Positions 10,657 through 18,868 of a DNA stretch of 64,000 bases are shown piece by piece. Both the position numbers and the translations under genes were made by a program. A model generated the notes under the pieces. It had not been told where the DNA came from and did no database searches. It was given only the letters and a program-made list of their open reading frames with translations. Numbering within the stretch: the first letter of the stretch is position 1; each line of letters opens with the position of its first letter. Source of the DNA: an uncultured Pelagibacteraceae bacterium (GTDB taxonomy: Bacteria > Pseudomonadota > Alphaproteobacteria > Pelagibacterales > Pelagibacteraceae); the NCBI GenBank assembly GCA_902544135.1, contig CACCBF010000001.1, forward strand, positions 167,644 through 231,643, given 5' to 3'.

Positions 10657-10916
10657 GTTGGTTTTCCAACTATGACGATAAACGAATTTCGTAATAACCA
10701 CCGCGGACGTGGGGGCAGTACCCACCACCTCCACCATTTACAACTTATGGGGGTGAACTAGAGTCGACGGGTGACTAAAGGCTGTTCTTTCGTTCGGAAT
10801 TGTTCCTCCGTAAAGGGCTAATTTATAATTGCTAACGAAAGTTACGCACTTGCTGCCTAATTAACTTTGTTAATTAAGCAAACGGGGTTTTGGGGCACCT
10901 GGCAACAGAACGCCCC
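10657..10916 (+). ncRNA. ssrA: Transfer-messenger RNA, circularly permuted two-piece form
   Basis: Rescues stalled ribosomes by trans-translation. The gene has the alphaproteobacterial permuted order. The acceptor piece comes first and ends in CACCTCC-ACCA (CCA at 10734-10736). A 12-base spacer (10737-10748) follows, which would be removed by processing. The coding piece then starts at 10749 with GGGGGTG, which pairs fully with CACCTCC. GAGTCGACGGG follows, as in all tmRNAs. The tag frame is at 10831-10860: GCT AAC GAA AGT TAC GCA CTT GCT GCC TAA, giving ANESYALAA. A helix encloses the stop codon. The 3' end is a GGGGC...GCCCC hairpin (10892-10916), copied again downstream. The exact 5' and 3' ends are estimates. 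Confidence 0.95.
10892..10916 (+). repeat. Direct repeat copy 1 (tmRNA 3' end, attachment-site-like)
   Basis: A 25-base stretch that forms the terminal hairpin of the tmRNA coding piece. It is repeated with no mismatch at 11317-11341, and its last 14 bases occur a third time at 11477-11490. Duplicated 3' ends of tRNA or tmRNA genes are the usual footprint of tyrosine-recombinase islands, where the incoming element restores the gene it enters. This copy completes the functional tmRNA. Confidence 0.75.
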
Positions 10917-11044
10917 TTCCTATTTTAAAATAAGTTTTGTTTATCAACGTAATTTAAAAAATACAACCTGACGAGTCGGAGTAGAGTCGTAATTCTCTAA
11001 TCAAAATTATTATGCTAAGATCAATTATTAACAAAGGAGCTATT

Positions 11045-11200
11045 ATGAAATATACTAATTTCATCCTAACCGTGATTGCAGTTGCATTAATCGGAATACT
11101 ATTTAAAGGCGAGGCATATGCTGTAAGTGATCGAGCTATCTATATGTATATAAGAGATGACGTTATACCATTATTAGAGCAACTTATTAGTATGCATTAA
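11045..11200 (+). CDS. Small exported or membrane-anchored peptide, unknown function
   Basis: I do not recognise this protein. The 51-residue frame starts at an ATG with AAAGGAG centred about 8 bases upstream; an in-frame ATG at 11012 would add 11 residues but has no such site. The N terminus MKYTNFILTVIAVALIGIL is a basic start plus hydrophobic core, followed by a plausible signal-peptidase site after AYA. The mature part would be about 25 residues (VSDRAIYMYIRDDVIPLLEQ and a short tail), mostly an amphipathic helix. It lies alone between the two perfect copies of the tmRNA repeat and is followed by a strong hairpin, so it looks like islet cargo. Confidence 0.6.
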   Translation: MKYTNFILTVIAVALIGILFKGEAYAVSDRAIYMYIRDDVIPLLEQLISMH

Positions 11201-11209
11201 AATCTTATA

Positions 11210-11239
11210 CTATGACGACCAGATTTTTGGTCGTCATAG
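11210..11239 (+). terminator. Perfect hairpin after the small peptide gene
   Basis: CTATGACGACC at 11210-11220 pairs completely with GGTCGTCATAG at 11229-11239, around an 8-base loop (AGATTTTT). It starts 10 bases after the stop codon of the 51-residue gene. There is no T run on the 3' side, so it may be a weak or bidirectional terminator, an RNA-stabilising structure, or a palindromic recombination or binding site. Confidence 0.5.
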
Positions 11240-11316
11240 AGTCGGAATTATTCTATAATTTATCTGATTTGATTATTACTAATTGTTGCAATGAAAGGAT
11301 TATTGAAACAAAGTTC

Positions 11317-11341
11317 GGGGCACCTGGCAACAGAACGCCCC
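11317..11341 (+). repeat. Direct repeat copy 2 (attachment-site-like)
   Basis: Identical over 25 bases to the tmRNA 3' end at 10892-10916, but without any other tmRNA sequence upstream, so it is not a second tmRNA. The two copies bracket about 400 bases carrying the 51-residue gene. This fits an attL/attR pair left by a small integrated element. Confidence 0.75.
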
Positions 11342-11399
11342 TATAAAAAAAATAATCATTACAACTCAATAGTTTTTTAATAATAAAAATAAAAAAAGA

Positions 11400-11431
11400 A
11401 CTATGTACCGACTATGTACCAACTATGTACC
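11400..11431 (+). repeat. Three tandem ACTATGTACC units
   Basis: Three identical 10-base units at 11400-11409, 11411-11420 and 11422-11431, each separated by one base (G, then A), giving an 11-base period. They lie between the second and third tmRNA-end repeats. Short direct repeats spaced about one helical turn next to a core site resemble arm-type integrase binding sites, or iteron-like protein sites. The function is inferred. Confidence 0.7.
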
Positions 11432-11476
11432 TTTCCAAAAACCTATATTTTCTGATATAAACTCATTTGGGTCGGA

Positions 11477-11490
11477 CAACAGAACGCCCC
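11477..11490 (+). repeat. Partial direct repeat copy 3
   Basis: CAACAGAACGCCCC matches the last 14 bases of the two full copies. The five bases upstream (TCGGA) keep a GG as in the full repeat, but the GGGGCACC half is missing. It lies 7 bases before the methyltransferase start codon, so it may mark the right junction of a second, older insertion or a hybrid core site. Confidence 0.6.
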
Positions 11491-11497
11491 GTTTAAA

Positions 11498-12334
11498 ATG
11501 GTACAAATAAAAAAATTAATCAAACAAATTATTGGGATCAATAATATTTTAAGATTGAGACTAATATGTAAACATATTTCAGGAAATTTTTTAACATCGA
11601 AAATTTTAGCGACTGAAGAAGAATATCTTGAATTACACAGAAATTATATTGAGAAAATTAAAGATAACGAATTTTTGAATAAAAATTTTTTATCGTCTGA
11701 CATAAAATTTGTAAATGATCTTGCGCTAATTACTCAAGTCGTAAAAAAGGATACAAAAATAAATTGGATGCATGGCTTTATTTTGATGAATACTTTAAGA
11801 GATTATGTTAATAAAAATAAAACTAATATAAATATTTTTGAGACAGGCACATCGAAGGGTTTTTCTGCGATAGTTATGTCCTACGTTTTAAACCAGTTAA
11901 ATTTAAATTTTAATATATATACTTTAGATATCATACCTCATGAAAAAAAGATTTACTGGAATTGCATTTCAGATCTTAAAAATGGCAAAGTATCAAGGAA
12001 GATGTTGCTTTCTGAGTATTCGAGATATTTAAAAAATATTAATTTTATAAATGGTATATCAAAATATATTCTAAAAGAATTAAATATAAAAAGGATACAT
12101 TTTGCTTTCCTTGATGGATCACATAATTATGAGGATGTGAAATTAGAATTTGAATTTATCAATAAAAGAAATAAAGTTGGCGATATAATAGTATTAGATG
12201 ACTATACTCCCGGAAAATTTGATGGAGTGGTAAAACTCATAGAAGAGGTAAAAGTAAAAAAAAATTATAATTTACATATTTTGAATAATGATAAAGATAG
12301 AGGTTATGCTATTTTAAAAAAAATTGTTTCTTAA
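11498..12334 (+). CDS. Class I SAM-dependent methyltransferase (Methyltransf_24-like)
   Basis: A putative methyltransferase of unknown substrate. The Rossmann core is visible: motif I NIFETGTSKGFSAIV (residues 112-126), motif II IYTLDI with Asp144, then HFAFLDGSHNYEDVKLEFEF (Asp206) and GDIIVLDDYTPG (Asp234, Asp235). The LDGSHxY...D...DD pattern is that of macrocin-type and polysaccharide-associated O-methyltransferases. The first 90 residues are basic, helical and not recognised. Base composition is strongly AT-rich, like the polysaccharide region. The gene starts right after the third tmRNA repeat and converges on ppdK, so it is probably accessory cargo. Confidence 0.75.
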   Translation: MVQIKKLIKQIIGINNILRLRLICKHISGNFLTSKILATEEEYLELHRNYIEKIKDNEFLNKNFLSSDIKFVNDLALITQVVKKDTKINWMHGFILMNTLRDYVNKNKTNINIFETGTSKGFSAIVMSYVLNQLNLNFNIYTLDIIPHEKKIYWNCISDLKNGKVSRKMLLSEYSRYLKNINFINGISKYILKELNIKRIHFAFLDGSHNYEDVKLEFEFINKRNKVGDIIVLDDYTPGKFDGVVKLIEEVKVKKNYNLHILNNDKDRGYAILKKIVS

Positions 12335-12347
12335 TAAGAATATGAGC

Positions 12348-15011
12348 TTATAATTTTTTTTTTAATTCCGCTTGTGCTGCTGCCAGTCTTGCAATAGGAA
12401 TTCTATATGGAGAACATGAGACATAATTTAGACCTATTCTTGAGCAAAAATTAATGCTTTTTGGGTCACCACCATGTTCTCCACAAATACCTAATTTAAT
12501 TTGTTTGTTTTGTTTTCTTCCTTTGGTAACAGCTATTTCAACTAAATCTTCTACACCTTCATCTATTGAAATAAATGGATCTATTGAAAAAATCTTATTT
12601 TCGATATAATCGTTTAGAAATTTTCCACTATCATCTCTACTAATACCAAAAGTGGTTTGAGTTAAATCATTTGTCCCAAAGCTAAAAAATTCAGCATGTT
12701 TTGCAATATCCTTTGCTTTAATTGCTGCTCTAGGTAGCTCAATCATTGTTCCAACTAAAAATTCTATTTTTACTTTATTTTCTTTTTGTACTTTTCTCGC
12801 GGTGTTGATTACAAGATCTTTCATTATTTTGATTTCCGCTTCAGTCGACACTAATGGAATCATTATTTCAGGGAATGCAAATTTTTTTTTATTTCCTATA
12901 AGCTCTGACAAAGCTTTAAAAATTGCCTCACATTGCATTTCATAAATTTCAGGAAATGAGATACCTAGTCTACAACCTCTGTGTCCAAGCATTGGATTTT
13001 GCTCATGAAGTTCATCAATTCTAGATTTTACTTCTTTAACACTTAAACCAACCACTTCTGCAACCTCTGAAATTTCTTTTTCAGATTTTGGGAGAAACTC
13101 ATGTAATGGGGGATCAAGTAAACGTACTGTTACTGGTAATCCATGCATAATCTTGAATATTTCAATAAAATCTTTTTTTTGATGTGGTAAAAGCTTCAAG
13201 AGTGCTTTTGATCTATCATCTTTAGTTTTAGAAAGTATCATCTCTCGCACAGAAATAATTCTTTCCTCATCAAAAAACATATGTTCCGTTCTACATAAAC
13301 CAATTCCTTCCGCCCCAAAATCTCTTGCAACTTTTGTGTCTAAAGGGGTTTCTGCATTTGTTCGAACTTTAAGTTTTCTAACATTGTCAGCCCAACTCAT
13401 TAATTTTGAGAAGTCCCCTGAAATTTCAGGTTTAACTGTTGGTACACTTCCTAAAATAATTCTTCCAGAAGACCCGTCAATTGTGATGATATCACCTTCT
13501 TTAATCTCCATTGAAGAAGTTTTGAAAATTTTTTTCTCATAATCAATATCAATTTCGCTTGAGCCTGAAACGCATGGTCTACCCATTCCTCTTGCAACAA
13601 CAGCTGCATGACTAGTCATTCCTCCCCTAGAAGTCAGTATCCCTTTAGCGGCGTGCATACCCTGAATATCTTCTGGCGAAGTTTCTACTCTAACCAATAT
13701 TACATTTTGCATCATATTATTAAGTCTCTCAGCTTCTTCAGATGTAAACACTACTTTTCCACTAGCAGCTCCTGGAGAGGCAGGCAAACCATTTGCAATT
13801 ATTTCTATAGAACTTTTTTCATTCAAGGTAGGATGTAATAATGTGTCCAAAGAATTTGGGTCAACTCTTAAAATAGCTTGTTTTTTTGAAATCAATTTTT
13901 CTTTAACCATATCTACAGCAATCTTAACTGCTGATTTTGCAGTCCTTTTACCTGACCTAGTTTGTAGGATCCATAATTTCTCATTCTCAACTGTAAATTC
14001 TACATCTTGCATATCTTTGTAATGCGCCTCTAACTTTTTTAAAATTTTATGAAGCTCTAAATAAACTTTTGGCATAGACTCTTCCATAGAAGGTGCTTCA
14101 ACTTTTGCCTCTCGTTTGGCTTTTTTCGTAATATATTGTGGTGTCCTTGTCCCTGCTACCACATCCTCTCCTTGAGCATTAATTAAATACTCTCCATAAA
14201 TATTATTTGATCCGTCTGACGGATTTCTTGTAAAAACAACTCCGGTAGCACAATCATTTCCCATATTTCCAAAAACCATAGATTGTACATTAACTGCTGT
14301 TCCCCATTCAGATGGTATTTGATTTAACTTTCTATAAATTTTAGCTCTATTACTTTCCCAAGATAAAAATACTGCACTTATTGCTCCAAATAATTGTTGA
14401 TATACATCTTGAGGAAATTCTTTTTTTGTTTTTTCTTTAACAATACTTTTAAAATCTTTTATCAAACCATCCCAATCATCTTCATCAAGATCTGTGTCTA
14501 GTAAAACTCCTTTGGTTAATTTATAATTTTCTATAAGTTCCTCAAAATGATAATTTTCTACTCCAAGAACAACATTTCCATACATTTGAATAAATCTTCT
14601 GTAACTATCTTTGGCAAATCTTCCGTTAGATGTTTCGTTAGCTAGTGCTTTAACTGTTTTGTCATTCAAGCCAAGGTTAAGAATTGTATCCATCATACCA
14701 GGCATAGACACTCTAGCACCAGATCTCACTGATAATAAAAGAGGATTTTTTAAATCTCCAAATTTTTTTCTCACATCTTTCTCAATTATCTTCAACTCTT
14801 TTTTAATTTGATTTATCAATGAAGAATTCAATCTCTTTTTATTTTGGTAAAAAAAATTGCAGACTTTTGTTGAAATTGTAAATCCAGGTGGAACTGGAAG
14901 ACCCATTCTTCCCATTTCTGATAAATTGGCACCTTTACCGCCTAAAAAATTTTTGGGATTTTTAACTTTTTTAGAGTCTTTAGATTTAAAATTTAAAATC
15001 AACTTATTCAT
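12348..15011 (-). CDS. ppdK: Pyruvate, phosphate dikinase
   Basis: Reversibly interconverts pyruvate + ATP + Pi and PEP + AMP + PPi; in an organism lacking classical glycolysis it can serve gluconeogenesis. The 887 residues are full length. The N-terminal nucleotide domain has FLGGKGANLSEMGRMGLPVPPG; the swivelling domain carries the phosphorylated His in GGMTSHAAVVARGMGRPCV; the C-terminal TIM barrel has GIGLCRTEHMFF, RLLDPPLHEFLP and the catalytic Cys in GICGEHGGDP. It overlaps the end of glyS by 8 bases, the usual glyQ-glyS-ppdK order of alphaproteobacteria. Confidence 0.98.
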   Translation of the reverse strand: MNKLILNFKSKDSKKVKNPKNFLGGKGANLSEMGRMGLPVPPGFTISTKVCNFFYQNKKRLNSSLINQIKKELKIIEKDVRKKFGDLKNPLLLSVRSGARVSMPGMMDTILNLGLNDKTVKALANETSNGRFAKDSYRRFIQMYGNVVLGVENYHFEELIENYKLTKGVLLDTDLDEDDWDGLIKDFKSIVKEKTKKEFPQDVYQQLFGAISAVFLSWESNRAKIYRKLNQIPSEWGTAVNVQSMVFGNMGNDCATGVVFTRNPSDGSNNIYGEYLINAQGEDVVAGTRTPQYITKKAKREAKVEAPSMEESMPKVYLELHKILKKLEAHYKDMQDVEFTVENEKLWILQTRSGKRTAKSAVKIAVDMVKEKLISKKQAILRVDPNSLDTLLHPTLNEKSSIEIIANGLPASPGAASGKVVFTSEEAERLNNMMQNVILVRVETSPEDIQGMHAAKGILTSRGGMTSHAAVVARGMGRPCVSGSSEIDIDYEKKIFKTSSMEIKEGDIITIDGSSGRIILGSVPTVKPEISGDFSKLMSWADNVRKLKVRTNAETPLDTKVARDFGAEGIGLCRTEHMFFDEERIISVREMILSKTKDDRSKALLKLLPHQKKDFIEIFKIMHGLPVTVRLLDPPLHEFLPKSEKEISEVAEVVGLSVKEVKSRIDELHEQNPMLGHRGCRLGISFPEIYEMQCEAIFKALSELIGNKKKFAFPEIMIPLVSTEAEIKIMKDLVINTARKVQKENKVKIEFLVGTMIELPRAAIKAKDIAKHAEFFSFGTNDLTQTTFGISRDDSGKFLNDYIENKIFSIDPFISIDEGVEDLVEIAVTKGRKQNKQIKLGICGEHGGDPKSINFCSRIGLNYVSCSPYRIPIARLAAAQAELKKKL

Positions 15012-17076
15012 TATTTACTTTTAATAATTGAAAATTCATAAAATTTTGAAAGGTTTTACATAACATATTTATAAGTTCCAAACGATTTTTTCTTAAATCT
15101 TCATTATCTTCGTTTACTTTTACATTATCAAAAAATTCAAAAACTTCTTTTTTTGCCCCAGCTAAGACTGATAAAGACTCTTCATAATTTTCATTATTAT
15201 TTATATCTGAATAATACTTTTTTATATCAGTAATCTTTTTAAACAAATTTTTTTCATAATCACTTTTAAAAATACCAGGATCAGTTGAATTAGTTATTTC
15301 GATTTCATTATTTTCCATTTCACTTTGAAGTATATTGGAAGCCCTTTTAAAACTTGATGTTATATCTATACCAATTTGATTATTGATTATTTTATTTACA
15401 CATCTTGCTTTTTCGAAAGATGAAAACAATTTATTAGTTGAAAAATTTGAAATCGATGCCTCAATGATATCAAATCGAATATCTTTTTCTTTTAGATAAT
15501 ATCTAAATCTGTCTTTTAAAAAATTACTTAAATCTTTTTTTAATTCTTCATTACCGAGAGTAAAATTTTGCTCTTGATATAAGCCAATAGAATAATTCAA
15601 TAAATCATTTAATTTTAAGTCTTTTTTATTTTCAATTATTATTCTTATAATGCCAAGCGCCACTCTTCTAAGTGCGAACGGATCTTTTGAGCTTGTAGGT
15701 TTTTCATTAATCCCGAAAAAACCAACAAGATTATCTATTTTGTCTGTCACTGATAAAGCAATACTGAAAGGTTTTTTTGGCACAGCAGAATCTAAGCCAA
15801 TTGGTAAATATTGTTCAGTTATTGACAAAGAAATATCTTTATCAAAACCTTGTTGTGCAGAAAAATACCCTCCCATAATTCCCTGTAATTCTGGAAATTC
15901 ACCAACTAAATCAGAAGTCAAATCAGTTTTACAAATAGATGCTGATAACTCTACTTTTTCTTTACTGATTAATAATTCATCAGATATCATTCCACCTAAT
16001 TTTCTCATTCGATGGACTTTATCAAAATAGGTTCCAAGTCCCTTGAAAAAATTAATACTTTTTAATTCAGACACTTTTTTAACTAAATTTTGGGTTTTAT
16101 CTTTATTCCAAAAAAATTCTGCATCACTCAATCTGGCATCAACAACTCTTTGATTTCCAAGTTTGATTAATCCTTTTTGGTCTTTTTTGTTTGCAACAAG
16201 TAAAAATTGATTTGTAATTTGATTATTCTTATCGAGTGTAGGAAAGTATTTTTGATGTGACTGCATAGTTAAAATAAGTATTTCCTTAGGGATCGATAAA
16301 AATTTTTTATCAAAATCACATAATAAAACATGTGGGCATTCAACTAAATTTACAACCTCATTAAATAATTTAGAATTTTCTAAAACAAGTAATTTTTTTT
16401 TACTTAATATCTTTGTAAATTCTTTTTGAATAATTTGTTTTCTTTTAGTTTGATCAACAATCGTTCCATGCATCTTAAAAAAATTTTCATAAGATTTAAA
16501 ATTTTTAAATACTCTTGTTTTTTCTTCAGAGTCCTTATCAATAAAGGTCCTGTTAGATGAAGTTAGATGGTAAAATTTAAAATCTATTATTTTTTCATCC
16601 AACACTGATAAAATAGACTTTAATGGTCTTGCCCAATTAAGGTTAAATTCACCCCATTTCATTGATTTTTTCCATTGGTAGCTACCTAAAAGTTTTGGTA
16701 TTAAATCTTTTAACAAATCTGAAGTGTTCAATGTTTTTGAGGGTGTTTTAAAAAAGTAGAATTCTCCTTTTTCTGTATCACGTTTAATAAGTAGTTTTTT
16801 GCTAATTTTATTTGATCTCAAAAAACCCTCAATTGCTTCTGCTGGAGCACTAGTTTTAGGTCCTTTTATTTCCTCAGACCCAACTTTAATTTTTTTTTGC
16901 AAACCCTCAAATACAACAATTACTCTGTTTGGAGTTGATAATGAAAAACTTTTTTTTGATTTTATAGATTTATTGATAAAATATTCTCTAAATTCCCCTA
17001 AAAGTTTTTCACGAAAATTTTGTTGTAAATTAGCTGGAATTTCTTCACTAAATAATTCTAAGAAAAATTCTGCCAT
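15004..17076 (-). CDS. glyS: Glycyl-tRNA synthetase beta subunit
   Basis: Beta subunit of the alpha2-beta2 GlyRS; it binds tRNA-Gly and is needed for aminoacylation. The start MAEFFLELFSEEIPANLQQ is characteristic. PHVLLCDFDKKFLSIPKEIL and MQSHQKYFP match the central conserved blocks, and an HD-like segment and the anticodon-binding C-terminal region follow (690 residues). It begins one base after glyQ ends and overlaps ppdK at its 3' end, indicating one transcript. Confidence 0.97.
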   Translation of the reverse strand: MAEFFLELFSEEIPANLQQNFREKLLGEFREYFINKSIKSKKSFSLSTPNRVIVVFEGLQKKIKVGSEEIKGPKTSAPAEAIEGFLRSNKISKKLLIKRDTEKGEFYFFKTPSKTLNTSDLLKDLIPKLLGSYQWKKSMKWGEFNLNWARPLKSILSVLDEKIIDFKFYHLTSSNRTFIDKDSEEKTRVFKNFKSYENFFKMHGTIVDQTKRKQIIQKEFTKILSKKKLLVLENSKLFNEVVNLVECPHVLLCDFDKKFLSIPKEILILTMQSHQKYFPTLDKNNQITNQFLLVANKKDQKGLIKLGNQRVVDARLSDAEFFWNKDKTQNLVKKVSELKSINFFKGLGTYFDKVHRMRKLGGMISDELLISKEKVELSASICKTDLTSDLVGEFPELQGIMGGYFSAQQGFDKDISLSITEQYLPIGLDSAVPKKPFSIALSVTDKIDNLVGFFGINEKPTSSKDPFALRRVALGIIRIIIENKKDLKLNDLLNYSIGLYQEQNFTLGNEELKKDLSNFLKDRFRYYLKEKDIRFDIIEASISNFSTNKLFSSFEKARCVNKIINNQIGIDITSSFKRASNILQSEMENNEIEITNSTDPGIFKSDYEKNLFKKITDIKKYYSDINNNENYEESLSVLAGAKKEVFEFFDNVKVNEDNEDLRKNRLELINMLCKTFQNFMNFQLLKVNNE

Positions 17077-17077
17077 T

Positions 17078-17959
17078 TTATATTTGTGTATCTATCCAAA
17101 TTGAAGCAACAGATTTTGTAATTTCTCTTATTCGTCCAATATATTCTGCTCTCTGTACAACACTGATAGCTCCTCTTGCATCAAGTATATTAAATACGTG
17201 ACTTGCTTTTAAGCATTGATCATAAGCTGGAAGCGATATTTTTTTATTTATCAACGATTTAGCCTCACCTTCGAACATATCAAATATTTTAAACAGATTT
17301 GAGGTATTAGCATGTTCAAAGTTATAAGCCGAAAATTCTTTCTCCGCTTGATGAAAAACTTCTCTATATTCAACATTTTCGTTATTCCAAATTAAATCAT
17401 AAACATTATTTTTTTGTTGTGTGAACATACAAATTCTTTCTAAACCATAAGTAATTTCTACTGAAACAGGTTTACATTCAAAGCCAGCCATTTGTTGAAA
17501 ATATGTAAATTGAGTTATTTCCATTCCATCACACCAAACTTCCCAACCAAGACCTGCTGCGCCTAAAGTTGGACTTTCCCAATCATCCTCAACAAATCTA
17601 ATATCATGATTTTTATGATCAATACCAATTGTAGACAAACTATTTAAATAAAGTTTTTTTATATTTGTTGGAGAAGGTTTAATTATTACTTGAAATTGAT
17701 AATAGTGCTGAAGTCTATTAGGATTATCTCCATATCTTCCATCAGTTGGTCTTCTGGAAGGTTGCACATAAGCCGCTTTCCATGGTTTTGGTCCTAGTGA
17801 CCTCAGAGTTGTAGCTGGATGAAAAGTTCCTGCTCCAACTTCAATATCATATGGTTGTAAAATTATACAACCATGCTTACTCCAATATTTTTGGAGATTT
17901 AAAATTGTATCCTGAAAAGTTTGAAATTTCGGTTTTTTTTTATTTTTTTTAGAGGCCAT
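17078..17959 (-). CDS. glyQ: Glycyl-tRNA synthetase alpha subunit
   Basis: Catalytic class II subunit that activates glycine. [18 protein letters not shown] and [20 protein letters not shown], then [19 protein letters not shown], are hallmark GlyQ segments; GLERICMF is motif 3-like. The 293 residues match the family. Its first 11 bases overlap the end of the upstream S49 peptidase gene, so the operon probably starts at the peptidase. Confidence 0.98.
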   Translation of the reverse strand: MASKKNKKKPKFQTFQDTILNLQKYWSKHGCIILQPYDIEVGAGTFHPATTLRSLGPKPWKAAYVQPSRRPTDGRYGDNPNRLQHYYQFQVIIKPSPTNIKKLYLNSLSTIGIDHKNHDIRFVEDDWESPTLGAAGLGWEVWCDGMEITQFTYFQQMAGFECKPVSVEITYGLERICMFTQQKNNVYDLIWNNENVEYREVFHQAEKEFSAYNFEHANTSNLFKIFDMFEGEAKSLINKKISLPAYDQCLKASHVFNILDARGAISVVQRAEYIGRIREITKSVASIWIDTQI

Positions 17960-18755
17960 ATTTTTGCCAAATAGACTTTTCTTCTAATATATTTGCGACC
18001 TGATCGATGTGATCGTTAGATGATGATAATTTCTTACTCAACCAACTTTTAGATTTTTCGAATTTTTTGATTATTACATCTTCTCCAAATTTTTCTCTCA
18101 AAACTTGATTGGCATCACCTATTTCATCAATTAAACCAAGTTCTTTAGCTTTAGTCCCAGACCAAAACTCTCCAGAAAATAACTCAACTTCTGATTTCTT
18201 TAACTTTGCACTTCTACTTTTTTCAACAACGTTAATGAAGTCTTTATGCAAATCTAATTGTATATTTTTTAATCTTTCTATATCTTCTTTTTTTTCATCC
18301 AGAAACGGATCGAGAGTGCTTTTATTTTTACCAGCAGTGTGAACTCTTCTTTCAACTCCAATTTTTTTAATTAATTCTGTAAAACCAAATGACGAATAAA
18401 TTACGCCTATAGATCCAATAATTGAACTAGAATTTGCATAAATTTCATCACCAGCACATGCAATCAAATAGCCTCCAGATGCAGCAATATCCTCAGCAAA
18501 AACCATTACCTTTTTTTTATTTTTTTTTGCTTGTTGTCTTATAAAATTAAAAATTAAGTGTGATTGAACAGGTGATCCACCAGGAGAATTAATTGTTATA
18601 GCAACACATGGTGCTTTTTTTACAGAAAAAGCCTTTAGAATTATCTCTTCTTGACCTGAAAAATCTATACCTTGTTTAAATTTACCTACATTTCCAATAA
18701 CACCAGTTAATTTAATATGAGGAATAATTTTCTTCTTTTTAAAAATCGAGAGCAT
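17949..18755 (-). CDS. S49-family signal-peptide-peptidase-like serine protease
   Basis: SppA/SohB-type peptidase with a Ser-Lys dyad: Ser93 in [15 protein letters not shown] and Lys145 in [27 protein letters not shown] is the preceding conserved loop. At 268 residues it is a single-domain form with no obvious N-terminal membrane anchor (the start is a basic stretch, [14 protein letters not shown]). The family degrades cleaved signal peptides or membrane proteins; the exact substrate here is unknown. It heads the transcript to glyQ-glyS-ppdK. Confidence 0.92.
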   Translation of the reverse strand: MLSIFKKKKIIPHIKLTGVIGNVGKFKQGIDFSGQEEIILKAFSVKKAPCVAITINSPGGSPVQSHLIFNFIRQQAKKNKKKVMVFAEDIAASGGYLIACAGDEIYANSSSIIGSIGVIYSSFGFTELIKKIGVERRVHTAGKNKSTLDPFLDEKKEDIERLKNIQLDLHKDFINVVEKSRSAKLKKSEVELFSGEFWSGTKAKELGLIDEIGDANQVLREKFGEDVIIKKFEKSKSWLSKKLSSSNDHIDQVANILEEKSIWQKYGL

Positions 18756-18795
18756 AATAAATCTTTATAGAATTTTTGTATTAATATAAAGACAC

Positions 18796-18823
18796 CTTAT
18801 AATTGAAGATTTAGGTGCGTCAA
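18796..18823 (-). promoter_or_regulatory. Candidate promoter for the sppA-like/glyQ/glyS/ppdK operon
   Basis: On the minus strand TTGACG (18818-18823), a 16-base spacer and TATAAG (18796-18801) lie about 40 bases upstream of the peptidase ATG at 18755. Both hexamers differ from the sigma-70 consensus at one or two positions. Assigned by eye only. Confidence 0.5.
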
Positions 18824-18837
18824 TTGATAAGTATCAA
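18824..18837. promoter_or_regulatory. Inverted repeat TTGATA-AG-TATCAA in divergent promoter region
   Basis: A perfect 6-base inverted repeat around AG, abutting the leftward -35 and about 30 bases upstream of the rightward polyprenyl synthase ATG. It could be a dimeric repressor operator for either direction. In such AT-rich DNA a chance palindrome is quite possible. Confidence 0.35.
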
Positions 18838-18868
18838 ATAAAACTTATTACACTAATTTGCTCTCATT

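Larger units (their letters stand above)
11201..11497. other. Non-coding islet DNA between small peptide and methyltransferase genes
   Basis: This 297-base gap holds no convincing gene. It contains the perfect hairpin at 11210-11239, the second full copy of the tmRNA 3'-end repeat (11317-11341), a three-unit tandem repeat (11400-11431) and a partial third copy of the tmRNA repeat (11477-11490). No integrase fragment is visible in any frame. Confidence 0.7.

Noticed and set aside
11012..11044. Upstream ATG for the 51-residue islet peptide
   Set aside because: No ribosome-binding sequence precedes it, and it would place 11 polar residues before the signal-like segment; the ATG at 11045 has AAAGGAG.
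11317..11341. Second tmRNA or tmRNA pseudogene
   Set aside because: Only the 25-base terminal hairpin is repeated; no tag frame, GTCGAC segment or acceptor stem lies around it.
12352..12361. T run after the methyltransferase gene as a terminator
   Set aside because: No GC-rich stem precedes it; homopolymer runs of this length are common across the window and this one encodes Lys codons of ppdK.
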